In this document: one piece after another, positions 53,690 to 62,864 of the stretch
Position numbering within the stretch: the stretch's first letter is position 1
Layout: every line of letters starts with the position of its first letter
Assembly (NCBI RefSeq): GCF_019977735.1
Contig: NZ_AP025018.1
Coordinates: 8,126,580 to 8,190,579, forward strand
DNA from: Calothrix sp. PCC 7716
Lineage (GTDB): Bacteria; Cyanobacteriota; Cyanobacteriia; Cyanobacteriales; Nostocaceae
Length of the DNA stretch: 64,000 nt
Reading direction: 5' to 3'
Position numbers and translations under genes: made by a program
Notes under the pieces: model-generated
The model's database searches: none
What the model was told of the DNA's origin: nothing
Seen by the model: the letters and a program-made list of their open reading frames with translations, nothing else

Positions 53690-55070
53690 AACATTCCCTT
53701 AATGCTTGATTCTTTGCAGTTACAGTCATCAAAATATCTCTAGAAAGACCCAACCCAGGACCACTACGAACAGGATAAATCGGACGATTATCACTAAGCT
53801 GTAACTGATACTTTGATAAAATAGTTACTAGTATCAACTTGATTTGATATTCAGCGAAAGCGTAACCAATACAACGGCGATTACCACCACCAAAAGGTAG
53901 ATATTCGTATGGAGAAAATTGTCTTTCTAAAAAACGCTCAGGTATAAATTTTTCTGGTTCATGGTATACTTCGGCGCGGTGATGAGCAGAATAAATACTA
54001 GGATATAAAAATGTACCAACAGGGAATTCGTAACCCATCATTTTAAATGGAGTTTTAACTATCCTGGCAGCAGCAGTTGTAATTGCAGGGTAAAATCGAA
54101 GCGTTTCTTGATAAGTTGCATTTAAATAGGAAAGCTGAGAAAGTGCATTTGTATCTGTTAAATCATTGACTAAATAATTTGCAGTACTAAGTTCTTTTTG
54201 TAAGCCTTTTAATACTCTTGGTGTTGTGTAAATCCAGTATAAAGCCCAGAGTGCAGCAATTTCTACGGTATGTTGACCTGCCATAAAAATAGTCATCATT
54301 TCATCGCGTAACTCTTGCTGACTCAAAGGCTTACCTTCTTCGTCGCGCGCTGCCATTAATAACGATAGAATATCTGTACGTTCTAATTGTGATTCAGAAA
54401 GGCGCCTGCGGTCAATTTCAGCGTAAAGAATTTGGTCGAGTTCAGAGCGTATACGTAAAAAACGTCCCCAAGTACTCCATGAACCTAAATCTTTTTGTAA
54501 AGAAGGGACTAAAAGATGCAGTACGAAAAATGGTGAAACAATAGTGTCAATTAATGCTTGTATTTTTTGTCGTGCTTGCTCTAAGTTTTCTCCTTCATTC
54601 AAACCAAAAACAGCACGGAGAATAACTTCTAAAGTTATTTTTTTAATACAATGCGTGAGATTAAAAGACTCACCGACTTTAAAATCTTTTGTTACACTTT
54701 CGATTTGCTCGCAAATTAGTTTCCCATAAGCTCTAATTCTGTCTCCATGAAAAGGAGGCATCAATAACTTACGCTGTCGCTGATGAGGTTTTCCATCTAG
54801 TAACATTGAAGATTTTTCTCCCACCATCGGTTTTAAAATCTCATAGTTACCACCAGAATCAAAAGTGCCTGGATTTGCACTGAATACCTTTTCAAGGGCT
54901 TCTGGACAACTAATAAATACGTTGATAATACCAGGAAATCTAGCAGTAAATATATCTCCAAATCGTTTATTCGATTTGAGAAACTCAGCAGGATGAGTAG
55001 ACCATTGATAAATTTGTAAAAAAGCCGGGGTGCGAGAACCATCTGGTAAATTCATGATGCTTCCTGACAA
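53670..55070 (-). CDS. Cytochrome P450
   Basis: 466 aa. The haem loop is FGGGNRRCIG with cysteine C400. ETLR (322-325) is the ExxR motif, and PERF (377-380) completes the meander. In the I-helix, which usually reads AGxET or AGxDT, this protein has AGQHT (264-268), so the acid is replaced by H267, which may alter proton delivery. It is a bacterial class enzyme that needs ferredoxin-type partners. Either of two ATG codons (1 or 6) may start it. It lies 23 bases after the ATC-hydrolase-like gene and overlaps the oxidase gene by 20 bases, showing an operon. Confidence 0.92.
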   Translation of the reverse strand: MSGSIMNLPDGSRTPAFLQIYQWSTHPAEFLKSNKRFGDIFTARFPGIINVFISCPEALEKVFSANPGTFDSGGNYEILKPMVGEKSSMLLDGKPHQRQRKLLMPPFHGDRIRAYGKLICEQIESVTKDFKVGESFNLTHCIKKITLEVILRAVFGLNEGENLEQARQKIQALIDTIVSPFFVLHLLVPSLQKDLGSWSTWGRFLRIRSELDQILYAEIDRRRLSESQLERTDILSLLMAARDEEGKPLSQQELRDEMMTIFMAGQHTVEIAALWALYWIYTTPRVLKGLQKELSTANYLVNDLTDTNALSQLSYLNATYQETLRFYPAITTAAARIVKTPFKMMGYEFPVGTFLYPSIYSAHHRAEVYHEPEKFIPERFLERQFSPYEYLPFGGGNRRCIGYAFAEYQIKLILVTILSKYQLQLSDNRPIYPVRSGPGLGLSRDILMTVTAKNQALRECYEYNTK

Positions 55071-55093
55071 GTAATTGGGTAAGGGATGATTTA

Positions 55094-55723
55094 TTAATTT
55101 GAAAGTTTAGAAAACTGAATTTTTACAATATTAATACCTATCTGTAAGATTTTGGGGGTTAGTTTAACCACATCAAAAATGCGGGCAATAACACTTTGGG
55201 TTTGTTGAGTTTGAAGCGTAGAATATTTTGCTGGTCTTTCATATTGGAAAGTACAAACACAGTCACCACATGCTTGTCGGCTTAAAATTGCAGCTTTCAT
55301 ACCAGGGAATGCTCTTCGAGTTGCTTCCTGTTCCATTTCGCAAATAACTCGACAAGGACTTTCTAAACCGTATTCTTTAGCAAGATGTAGAACAGGACAA
55401 ACTCGTTGAATTTCTAAAACAGCATCTACTCCGTTCTGAGAAATATCTACAACTTCCATCGTAAAACCCATAATTCTAAAAATGGGCTTTGCTTGGGTGA
55501 AACCTTCCGCAAGCGTAGTGTTATCAATAAAAGCTCCCATGAAGGCTTTTTGTTGGTCTGGATAAGCTTGCATCATTTTTTCAAATGCTGCTTCTTCTCC
55601 TATTTCATCTACTATTTTTTTGTAAGCTGCAAAGCGATTTCTAAACATTCCCAAGGCTTTTGACTTATCCATTTTGAATACGTCAGCCATTTGGATGTCA
55701 CCAATACCAATAATATTATCCAT
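55094..55723 (-). CDS. ATC-hydrolase-like protein (L-2-amino-thiazoline-4-carboxylate hydrolase family)
   Basis: 209 aa. The C-terminal half contains CPVLHLAKEYGLESPC, followed by E-rich residues and the pattern GDCVCTFQYER, which match the cysteine spacing and the GDxxCxFxxxR end of this family. Named members open a cyclic thiazoline to S-carbamoyl-cysteine in cysteine metabolism, but cyanobacterial homologues are untested. The frame begins MDNIIGIGDIQMADVFKMDK; internal ATGs at codons 12 and 18 are also possible starts. It opens the three-gene operon with P450 and oxidase. Confidence 0.62.
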   Translation of the reverse strand: MDNIIGIGDIQMADVFKMDKSKALGMFRNRFAAYKKIVDEIGEEAAFEKMMQAYPDQQKAFMGAFIDNTTLAEGFTQAKPIFRIMGFTMEVVDISQNGVDAVLEIQRVCPVLHLAKEYGLESPCRVICEMEQEATRRAFPGMKAAILSRQACGDCVCTFQYERPAKYSTLQTQQTQSVIARIFDVVKLTPKILQIGINIVKIQFSKLSN

Positions 55724-55753
55724 ATTTTTTAGTTGCTTAATTTGATATTGTAT

Positions 55754-55770
55754 GGTGGGCAGTGCCCACC
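55754..55770. repeat. GGTGGGCAGTGCCCACC palindrome
   Basis: A 17-base palindrome 30 bases before the start of the ATC-hydrolase-like gene and shared with 30756-30780. It lies in the upstream region of a minus-strand operon and may be only a dispersed repeat. Confidence 0.6.
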
Positions 55771-55929
55771 CTACTAAATTGAATGAGCAAACATCATCAT
55801 GATTACAAGAAAACTCATATATTTACAACCGAAACAAAATGCTAAAACTATTTCAATTTCGTCTTCTGGACTTATATAGAAATAATTTTGCTGTTTACAT
55901 GAATTATTGAGCATATATAATAGGCGCCT

Positions 55930-56940
55930 TTATAACCATTCACGAGGGTTTTCGAGTATTTCTAAAAGCTTTGCTTCTTCAGTACCTAGAGCAGGTTGGT
56001 CTTCATACATCCAGAATGCTTCAGCAGGTAAACAATTTAATACGCTCTTAGTTTGCACAATACCCGTCTTTAAACCAAAACTTGTTCCTCTGTCGTTTAG
56101 TAAAATAAATTCTGCATAGCGTCCACGTCGCAATTTTTGCCAAAATTTATTTTCTTCCGTATACTCTATATCTTTACGTTTCTCAACAATCGGTAAGTAA
56201 GCTTCTGCAAAAGCTTCGGAACTAGTTTTGATAAAAGAGAATAATTTTTCTTGCGTGCGGTCTTGCAGATGGTCAAAAAAGATTCCTCCGACTCCACGAC
56301 ATTCTCTTCGATGAGGAAGGTAGAAGTATTTATCACACCATTCTTTGAAGCGCGGATAAAAGTTAACGTCGTATTGGTCGCAAGCTTGTTTATGTACTTG
56401 ATGGAAGTGAACTGCGTCTTCCTCAAATAGATATATTGGTGTTAAGTCTCCACCACCACCAAACCACCAAGAACCCGGTTCTGTACCATCACCTAGTTGA
56501 AAGTAGCGATAGTTGACGTGAGCAGTAGGCGCCATTGGGTTACAGGGGTTGATGACAAAGCTGGTACTAGTGGCAAAGTATGGTGTACCTTTCATCTCCA
56601 TTCCGGGTTCTGGTTTTATCATGACTGGCTCAGAACCTTGGAATGTCATTCCAGGAGGTAATTCACCTAGCATTGAGACGTAATTAACTCCGACTTTTTC
56701 AAATACTTTACCGTTGCGTAAGGCTCTATCTATATAAATTGTGCCGTTATCGCTTTCTCCAAGTTCCCAATTACCGTTTTCACCGTGTTTCCAGCTTTTT
56801 TCTTCAAATTTACTACCGTCTATTTCTTCAAGTGCTAGACAAAGACTGTCAAACATATTTCTCAACACTTTGGATATTTTCGCAGGCATTTTGTGCTGAC
56901 TTTTTTGCTGTTTCTTGGGTTTAGCAACTATTGTTTGCAT
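55930..56940 (-). CDS. hemF: Oxygen-dependent coproporphyrinogen III oxidase
   Basis: 336 aa, a normal length. NPCNPMAPTAHVNYRYF (131-147) and SWWFGGGGDLTPIY (157-170) are signature motifs, as are FKEWCDKYF and ECRGVGGIFFDHL. It converts coproporphyrinogen III to protoporphyrinogen IX with oxygen, for both haem and chlorophyll. It follows the ABC transporter by six bases and may be read from the same transcript. The spacing of 206 bases before the P450 operon suggests separate control of that operon. Confidence 0.95.
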   Translation of the reverse strand: MQTIVAKPKKQQKSQHKMPAKISKVLRNMFDSLCLALEEIDGSKFEEKSWKHGENGNWELGESDNGTIYIDRALRNGKVFEKVGVNYVSMLGELPPGMTFQGSEPVMIKPEPGMEMKGTPYFATSTSFVINPCNPMAPTAHVNYRYFQLGDGTEPGSWWFGGGGDLTPIYLFEEDAVHFHQVHKQACDQYDVNFYPRFKEWCDKYFYLPHRRECRGVGGIFFDHLQDRTQEKLFSFIKTSSEAFAEAYLPIVEKRKDIEYTEENKFWQKLRRGRYAEFILLNDRGTSFGLKTGIVQTKSVLNCLPAEAFWMYEDQPALGTEEAKLLEILENPREWL

Positions 56941-56946
56941 ATTTAT

Positions 56947-58899
56947 TTAAGGGATTAAAAAATCTAAGTGTTCGCCAGGTATATTTTTTAGTTCGTCTGG
57001 TGTGCCTTGCATTTTCAATTTACCGTCTTCCAAAAGTACAATCCAATCTGCGCGCTGAATTACTCGTGGACGATGACTAATTAGAATGGTCGTTTTACCT
57101 TTTCTGTAAAATAGTAGCTTGTCTAATACTTCTGCTTCACTTATTGGGTCAAGTCCAGCAGTTGATTCGTCTAATATTAGTACAGGCGGATTATTAACTA
57201 TGCCTCTTGCTATCGCTAATCTTTGTCTTTGCCCACCGGAAAGATTCGAGCCAAATTCTCCTAAAACAGTTTGGTATTTTTCTAGTAGTTTACTGACAAA
57301 TTCATCGGCGCCTGCAATTTGACAAGCCTGCACTATACTTTCAAACTGTAGATGGGGTGAACCTAAACGGAAGTTATCGAGAATCGAACGACTCCAAAAG
57401 TGAGCGTCTTGAGGAATTAGAACTACTTGTTGCCGCAAACAATCAAGCGATAAGTCTTGCAAATTATACATACCAAAACGGATATTGCCTGATTTGGGTG
57501 TATATAATCCAGCAATTACTTTTGATAAAGTACTCTTTCCGCATCCAGATTTACCGATTAAAGCGACAGTTTGACCACCAGGGATAGTAAGCGAAAAATC
57601 TTCGAGCAAGTCAACTCTACCAACATGGTGAAAATTTAATTGAGAACATGTTATGTTAGCATTTTCAGATATTTGAGCGAAAGGTTTTACTGTGTCGTCT
57701 GTATATTCTGGAGTCGAGTCAATAACCTCTGTTAAACGTTGAGTGGCAGTTTTTGTCCTAGTAAATTCATCAATAAACCCAATCACTGTAGCAATGAATC
57801 CAATAAAATTACCATTCATGCTACTAAACGCTAATAATTGACCGATAGTAAGTTCTTTGTCAACTACTAAAAAACTACCTATACCTAATAAAGCAACACC
57901 ACCAATACTAGAAACCAATCCAGAAAAGACATTATTTATAATGCCAATTTGAATTGTACTGAACTTTTGATTTGCTAAACGACCAAATTTACCTTGGAAC
58001 TCTTCCCAAAATTGAGGCGCCGCTGCGGTTGTTTTGAGTGTAAGCGCACCTTTAAAGGTTTCCACTAGTATACCTTGATTTTCTGCATCTAACACTAAAA
58101 CACTTCTAATTTTTTGTTGCAGTGCAGGTAAAAAAATAAAGGTAGAGGCAGACATAATGGCAGCGATAATCACAGCAGCAACTGTTAATCGCGCGCTGTA
58201 AAACAGCATAAAGCCAAAGGAAACCAAGGCAATAAAAAATTGACTAGGTAAACTAACAACGACTTGAGCGATTAGTTGATTAATATCTTGAATATCTTGC
58301 AATCGACTAACTATTTCACCGCTTCGTCGTGATTCGTAATAAGTTAAAGGTAAATTTAAAATTTTACGACAAAACTCTAAAATAAAGCTTAACTCTAAAC
58401 GCTGGGCGAAATGAGCAATCAAATTATACTGAACTAGCCTGAGACCGCTCTGCACTATATTAATTACTGCAACACCAATCATTACAGACATTAGCAGTTT
58501 TGTGTTGCCGCTTCTTAGTACATCATCAGTCAATATTTGAATCAAAAATGGGAACGTCAACGAAAGTAAACCAACTACCAACGCGCAGGCAGAAGCTTCT
58601 AAGAATATATTTTTGTAGGGTAAAACACGACGAAAGAAACGCCCTATACCTTCAATCTTATCATTAGGTTGAGTGAAAAACCGAGCAGTATCTGGCTCTA
58701 GTAACAGCATTACCCAATCAGACCAAGCTTCTCGTAGCTCTCTTCGAGAAACATAACGAATATTTGCAGCGGGGTCTGCAACTATATATTTTTTACCTTT
58801 CTTGCCATATAGAATAACCCAATGCTGACCTTTCCAATGAATAATAGCTGGTAATGGCGCCTCATTAATACGGTCGAGTATCTCGTTAGATGCTCGCAC
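56947..58899 (-). CDS. ABC exporter with incomplete C39 peptidase-like domain
   Basis: 650 aa. The first 75 residues match only the C-terminal half of a C39 bacteriocin-processing peptidase: GQHWVILYG with the catalytic histidine H26, and VADPA with D42. The N-terminal half with the catalytic cysteine is missing. Six membrane helices (about 85-380) and an ATPase with GKSGCGKST, LSGGQRQR and LILDEST follow. The start is GTG at 58899. Upstream the frame stays open for some 25 codons with no ATG and then meets a TAA, and no cysteine motif was found in the bases beyond. So the gene is 5' truncated or its domain is C39-like without protease activity. It is divergent from an HlyD-type adaptor gene. 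Confidence 0.82.
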   Translation of the reverse strand: MRASNEILDRINEAPLPAIIHWKGQHWVILYGKKGKKYIVADPAANIRYVSRRELREAWSDWVMLLLEPDTARFFTQPNDKIEGIGRFFRRVLPYKNIFLEASACALVVGLLSLTFPFLIQILTDDVLRSGNTKLLMSVMIGVAVINIVQSGLRLVQYNLIAHFAQRLELSFILEFCRKILNLPLTYYESRRSGEIVSRLQDIQDINQLIAQVVVSLPSQFFIALVSFGFMLFYSARLTVAAVIIAAIMSASTFIFLPALQQKIRSVLVLDAENQGILVETFKGALTLKTTAAAPQFWEEFQGKFGRLANQKFSTIQIGIINNVFSGLVSSIGGVALLGIGSFLVVDKELTIGQLLAFSSMNGNFIGFIATVIGFIDEFTRTKTATQRLTEVIDSTPEYTDDTVKPFAQISENANITCSQLNFHHVGRVDLLEDFSLTIPGGQTVALIGKSGCGKSTLSKVIAGLYTPKSGNIRFGMYNLQDLSLDCLRQQVVLIPQDAHFWSRSILDNFRLGSPHLQFESIVQACQIAGADEFVSKLLEKYQTVLGEFGSNLSGGQRQRLAIARGIVNNPPVLILDESTAGLDPISEAEVLDKLLFYRKGKTTILISHRPRVIQRADWIVLLEDGKLKMQGTPDELKNIPGEHLDFLIP

Positions 58900-59576
58900 A
58901 GAACGTCGATAAATATTTTTAGACTTATTTACCCAACTGAATTCGCTATAGTTATTTTATACGGAAAAATAAAATCAAAGACAAGTATTTTGCTTTGCAC
59001 TGAATTTACAAAATACATCTCAGTATTAACACGTAGTCATTTTGTTATCACTGTATTAATTGTGATAGCAGTATAAAAATTATATAGCAAATGCAAATAT
59101 ATGAAATGTAATGCTTTACAGGTTGTAAAGCTTCTGGTTGAGTGCATAAGAGTTGAAAATGGTTATCAATGAGTATATTAGATATTTAAATAATATCAGT
59201 ACTTAAGTGTTGATTATTGCTACTCATTCTTTTGGCATATGTCTAAGTACATAGTTGCTTAAGGCTCTCCTATTCCTAAAGTATTACGTGTTATTACGCA
59301 AAAAAAATAGATACTGAGTATTTATTGTTTTCACAAAATACTCAGATAATAAGAAAATATTATAAAATAGATAAGTAATATTTATCAATAAATGCTATTT
59401 TTCAAACTAAGCTTGTGAGTAATGGCAAGATATCGGCATAAATAAAGTTCAGCCACAAGTAAAGTTTATAAAGTGTTAGTAATTTAATGTATTCAGCAGT
59501 TGTAGTGGCAAGGCGCCTCTACTGCTATATCTATTGGTCAAGTTACTGCCACCAGAGTATATATATTTTTAAATAC
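58900..59576. other. Divergent intergenic region between ABC exporter and HlyD genes
   Basis: 677 bases, AT-rich. No gene, no peptide with a double-glycine leader and no missing C39 segment was found in frames that I read by eye. Promoters for both directions must lie here, but none could be named with confidence. Confidence 0.5.
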
Positions 59577-61085
59577 ATGTTAAACAACCCTAATCCGGAT
59601 TTTTTGGCTGTTGTTGAGAGAGGTGATTTTTTACCTCCAATCAGTAATTGGACAACTTTAGGAGGAATATTTTTAATCGGAACTGTCGGTGTTGCTACTG
59701 GTTTAGCATCTGTAGTGAAATATAACGACACTGTAAAGGCGCCTGCTGTTGTTCGTCCTGCTGGAGAAATACGGTTAGTACAGTCACACGCAGAAGGAAC
59801 AGTTAAAAATATTCTGGTAAAAGAAAATCAAGCCGTAAAGCGCGGAGAAGTTATAGCTTATACAGATGGCGCCCAGTTAGAGATTAAAAAAAGCCAAATT
59901 TTAGGAAACATTCAGCTTTACCGACAGCAGTTAGAACAAGTTGACGCACAAATTAGCGCGTTAGACAATCAAACTATTGCGGAAGTAGAACGAAACAAAC
60001 GCTCTGTAGCTTCTGCAACAGCAGAACTAAGTCAACAAGTACGAGACTTACAGCAAAAAGAAGATACTAGTAATGCAGAAGTTGAAGAAGCTGCTGCTTC
60101 AGTAAGGTTAGCTGAAGATGAATTACACAAGGCTCAGACAGAGTTACAATCATCGCAGACAAATTTGAAATCGCTACAAGCTGTCTTACAAGTAGCAACC
60201 AGTAGGTGGAATAGATACCAAGAAAATCCAGAAATTAGAAACGCTTTGTCTCGGAATTTACTCGAAGAAGCGCAACTCGCTGTCGAGCAGCACAAACAAG
60301 CTTTAGAAAAACAATTATCAGATATTGAGGGGCACAAACAAACAATTGAAAGACAGCAGAAAGCAGTTGAAGTAGCAAAAGCTAGATATAAAAGAGCATT
60401 AGCTGCTGTTAATCCTGGTTCAGCAGTGGTTATTATGGCAAAAGAAAAGATTGCTCAAGAACAGGCAAGCAGCAAAGCAAACACGGCAAAATTACTGCAA
60501 GACCGTGAAAACTTGCGTTCTAAGCGAGTAGAAGCCCAAAATCAGTTTAAAAACGCTCAAAAAGAACTAAAACAGCTAGAGAAAGAAATTCAAAAAAATT
60601 TAATCACCAGTCCAGAGGCAGGAACTATTTTAAAATTAGAGTTAAGAAACTCCGGACAGTTTCTACGTCCGGGTGATGTTGTCGCACAAATAGCACCTAA
60701 TAACAATACATCTTTAATAGTTAAGGCGCGCGTTGCAGTTTCAAATCGAAGTAAAATCAAAGTCTGTGAAGCCAAGAACGTTGCAGATTGTAAACAAGGC
60801 AAAGTTCAAATGCAAATTTCCACTTATTCTTACACAGATTACGGCATACTCAACGGCGCCGTTCGCTCGATATCAGCAGATGCCATAAGTCCACAAAATC
60901 AGAGCAACGCATTAGTAACACCATACTACGAAGTTACAATCGAGCCAGAAAAGCTATTTTTAACCAAAGGCAATAAATCATATCCAGTTCAGGCAGGTAT
61001 GGAAGTTGAAGCCGATATTATAGCTACTGAAGAGACCGTTCTAACTTTTATTATGAGAAAGGCTAGGCTACTCGTAAATGTTTAA
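59577..61085 (+). CDS. HlyD-type membrane fusion protein
   Basis: 502 aa from the ATG at 59577; a more upstream in-frame ATG at 59487 would add 30 residues without homology. One helix (LGGIFLIGTVGVATGLASVV) follows a short cytosolic part. The lipoyl halves are at VRPAGEIRLVQSHAEGTVKNI and ITSPEAGTILKLELRNSG, separated by a long coiled coil of about 240 residues rich in Q, E, K and A. The C-terminal beta-barrel ends the protein. Adaptors of this kind join an inner-membrane ABC exporter to an outer-membrane channel. The partner is likely the divergent ABC gene. Confidence 0.87.
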   Translation: MLNNPNPDFLAVVERGDFLPPISNWTTLGGIFLIGTVGVATGLASVVKYNDTVKAPAVVRPAGEIRLVQSHAEGTVKNILVKENQAVKRGEVIAYTDGAQLEIKKSQILGNIQLYRQQLEQVDAQISALDNQTIAEVERNKRSVASATAELSQQVRDLQQKEDTSNAEVEEAAASVRLAEDELHKAQTELQSSQTNLKSLQAVLQVATSRWNRYQENPEIRNALSRNLLEEAQLAVEQHKQALEKQLSDIEGHKQTIERQQKAVEVAKARYKRALAAVNPGSAVVIMAKEKIAQEQASSKANTAKLLQDRENLRSKRVEAQNQFKNAQKELKQLEKEIQKNLITSPEAGTILKLELRNSGQFLRPGDVVAQIAPNNNTSLIVKARVAVSNRSKIKVCEAKNVADCKQGKVQMQISTYSYTDYGILNGAVRSISADAISPQNQSNALVTPYYEVTIEPEKLFLTKGNKSYPVQAGMEVEADIIATEETVLTFIMRKARLLVNV

Positions 61086-61254
61086 AAATATTCTCACACT
61101 ATATATATAGTTAAATATACTCTTGTGTAGAACTATTTTACTACTAGATTTTCTGTGTAATTTTATCTTTTCTCCAAAGGGTTGCATTTTGTCAACACTA
61201 TCTGTAAAAATGAGAAGAATATGAAAAATAGCTAGTAAATTACAGAAGGCGCCC

Positions 61255-61680
61255 GTGAAAGTTGACGATAGACCAAGCAACTACATGACCCAGTTAGAGA
61301 ACGACCTCGATACCTCAGTTGTCACCGACTCAACAATTAATGGTATTGCCACCATTGAAACAATACAGTCGGTTTCAGAAAAGGCGCCTTGTAAGCAAGA
61401 ATCGGTATGGGTAACTTTTACAACAACATTTGTAACAATATTTTTAGCAGAGATAGGCGATAAGACCCAGCTATCAACGTTATTGATGAGCGCCGAGTCT
61501 CACTCACCAACCGTAGTATTTTTAGGTTCAGCAGCAGCATTAATCACTACAAGCTTACTAGGGGTATTGTTAGGTAGTTGGATGGCAAGCAAATTTTCAC
61601 CCAAAACAGTAGAAAAATCAGCAGGAGTAATGTTAATGCTGATTTCGGTCATGTTATTTTGGGATGTTTTCATCGGTTAA
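61255..61680 (+). CDS. TMEM165/GDT1-family cation transporter, half-size protein 1
   Basis: 141 aa. After about 50 soluble residues come three helices with the conserved EIGDKTQ (E66-Q72). The GDT1 family (Mnx in cyanobacteria) carries manganese or calcium out of the cytosol. Full-size members have two such motifs in six helices; here they are split in two genes. The start is GTG at 61255, and an ATG at codon 11 is an alternative. The next gene follows after 22 bases, so the pair should form one transporter in the membrane. Confidence 0.82.
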   Translation: MKVDDRPSNYMTQLENDLDTSVVTDSTINGIATIETIQSVSEKAPCKQESVWVTFTTTFVTIFLAEIGDKTQLSTLLMSAESHSPTVVFLGSAAALITTSLLGVLLGSWMASKFSPKTVEKSAGVMLMLISVMLFWDVFIG

Positions 61681-61702
61681 CCTACCCCCTACTTAATAAA
61701 TT

Positions 61703-62011
61703 ATGAACTGGCATCTTTTAGGAATAAGCTTTATAACAGTATTTTTATCAGAGTTAGGCGACAAAAGTCAGCTAGCTGCAATTGCACTATCAGGACGTTG
61801 CCAATATCCACGTGCCGTATTTTTTGGTAGCGCTGCTGCATTGTTATTAACTAGTTTACTAGGCGCCTTAGCAGGAGGTGCAGTAGCAGAACTTTTACCA
61901 ACAAGATTACTCAAAGGTGTTGCAGCAGTTGGGTTTGCAATTCTCGCAGTACGTCTACTTTTCTTCAATAACGAAGAAGCTGATGATGCAGAAGAAGAAA
62001 CAGCCTCATAA
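61703..62011 (+). CDS. TMEM165/GDT1-family cation transporter, half-size protein 2
   Basis: 102 aa with three helices and the second motif ELGDKSQ (E17-Q23). The acidic end (NNEEADDAEEETAS) is cytosolic. It is the sister of the previous gene and probably pairs with it. Convergent to the next minus-strand gene, with a perfect palindrome between. Confidence 0.84.
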   Translation: MNWHLLGISFITVFLSELGDKSQLAAIALSGRCQYPRAVFFGSAAALLLTSLLGALAGGAVAELLPTRLLKGVAAVGFAILAVRLLFFNNEEADDAEEETAS

Positions 62012-62017
62012 TATGAC

Positions 62018-62047
62018 TGTAGAGACGTTACATGTAACGTCTCTACA
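62018..62047. repeat. Perfect 30-base palindrome between convergent genes
   Basis: TGTAGAGACGTTACA and its exact complement. It is a member of the GTAGAGACG family and, as a strong hairpin seven bases after one stop and 24 bases after the other, could work as a terminator for both genes. Confidence 0.75.
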
Positions 62048-62071
62048 TTAAATATGGTTGTGATTTTGAAT

Positions 62072-62569
62072 TTATACTAAACCTTTCTGGCGCCAGCACC
62101 ACCCAAATATTAAACCAAGTGCTGTCAATTTAAATGCTTCAAAACTCCAGTATAAGCCATGTAGCAAATTCATTGATGCTGGAACTTCAGACGCTGAGTC
62201 AAATAAGTTTAAATCTATCCCTGTGGCGCACATTTGTGGTGTTAAGAAATATGTAAATGCCAAGGATATACTGAAGAGTGTGACAGCTAAAGCAGCTACA
62301 CCACCATGCCAACGTAGTTGAGTTCTTGATAAAGCGAGAACGCTAGTTAGAACTGCACCAGCAGATAATAATTCAATGCGGTTAAAATTCCAAAAAATTG
62401 AATAACCTGCGGAAGCAAAACTATCCAGGTTCATCATCCCGGAAAAATACATGCTAGGCATAATTACCCAGTCGATAAGCAAACTAGCACTTAACCAGAA
62501 ACCTAGAGTTAAAGTCAACATTGTGTGCCAAACCGGGCGTTTTACTTCAACGTTAGAAATAGCATTCAT
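62072..62569 (-). CDS. Four-helix membrane protein of unknown function
   Basis: 165 aa with four predicted helices (TLTLGFWLSASLLIDWVIMP, IELLSAGAVLTSVLALS, GGVAALAVTLFSISLAFTY and FKLTALGLIFGW). It shares a general likeness with DUF4149-type proteins, but I cannot name a family with confidence. No catalytic residues stand out. It is a single gene. Its start lies 295 bases from the BMP gene end, in which no feature was found. Confidence 0.65.
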   Translation of the reverse strand: MNAISNVEVKRPVWHTMLTLTLGFWLSASLLIDWVIMPSMYFSGMMNLDSFASAGYSIFWNFNRIELLSAGAVLTSVLALSRTQLRWHGGVAALAVTLFSISLAFTYFLTPQMCATGIDLNLFDSASEVPASMNLLHGLYWSFEAFKLTALGLIFGWCWRQKGLV

Positions 62570-62864
62570 AGAATAATTGCCTGTATATATAGTTCTAGTT
62601 TGTACCTAACAAAGTAACTTTGACAACAGATGGCAATTAACCTTTACAAAGTAGCTAAATTTTTATAAGTATTTACGCTTATTCGGTGTCTCAAACCCTT
62701 TGTATATCTGAAGTTTTCATTAACTAAGAATTGTTAAGCTTTCTTTGGCTGATTAATGCTAATCTATAGCCTTGCGTGCATGTGTGAGCATAGGTAAGCC
62801 ATTTTGAGGACGGGTGTTAAAATTAAATATTGGATGCAATTGATAATCAGAAAGTGGTGTTAAT

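Noticed and set aside
59101-59172. 23-codon frame (MKCNALQVVKLLVECIRVENGYQ in parts) as an exported peptide
   Set aside because: It has no double-glycine leader, no ribosome site and no core peptide features.
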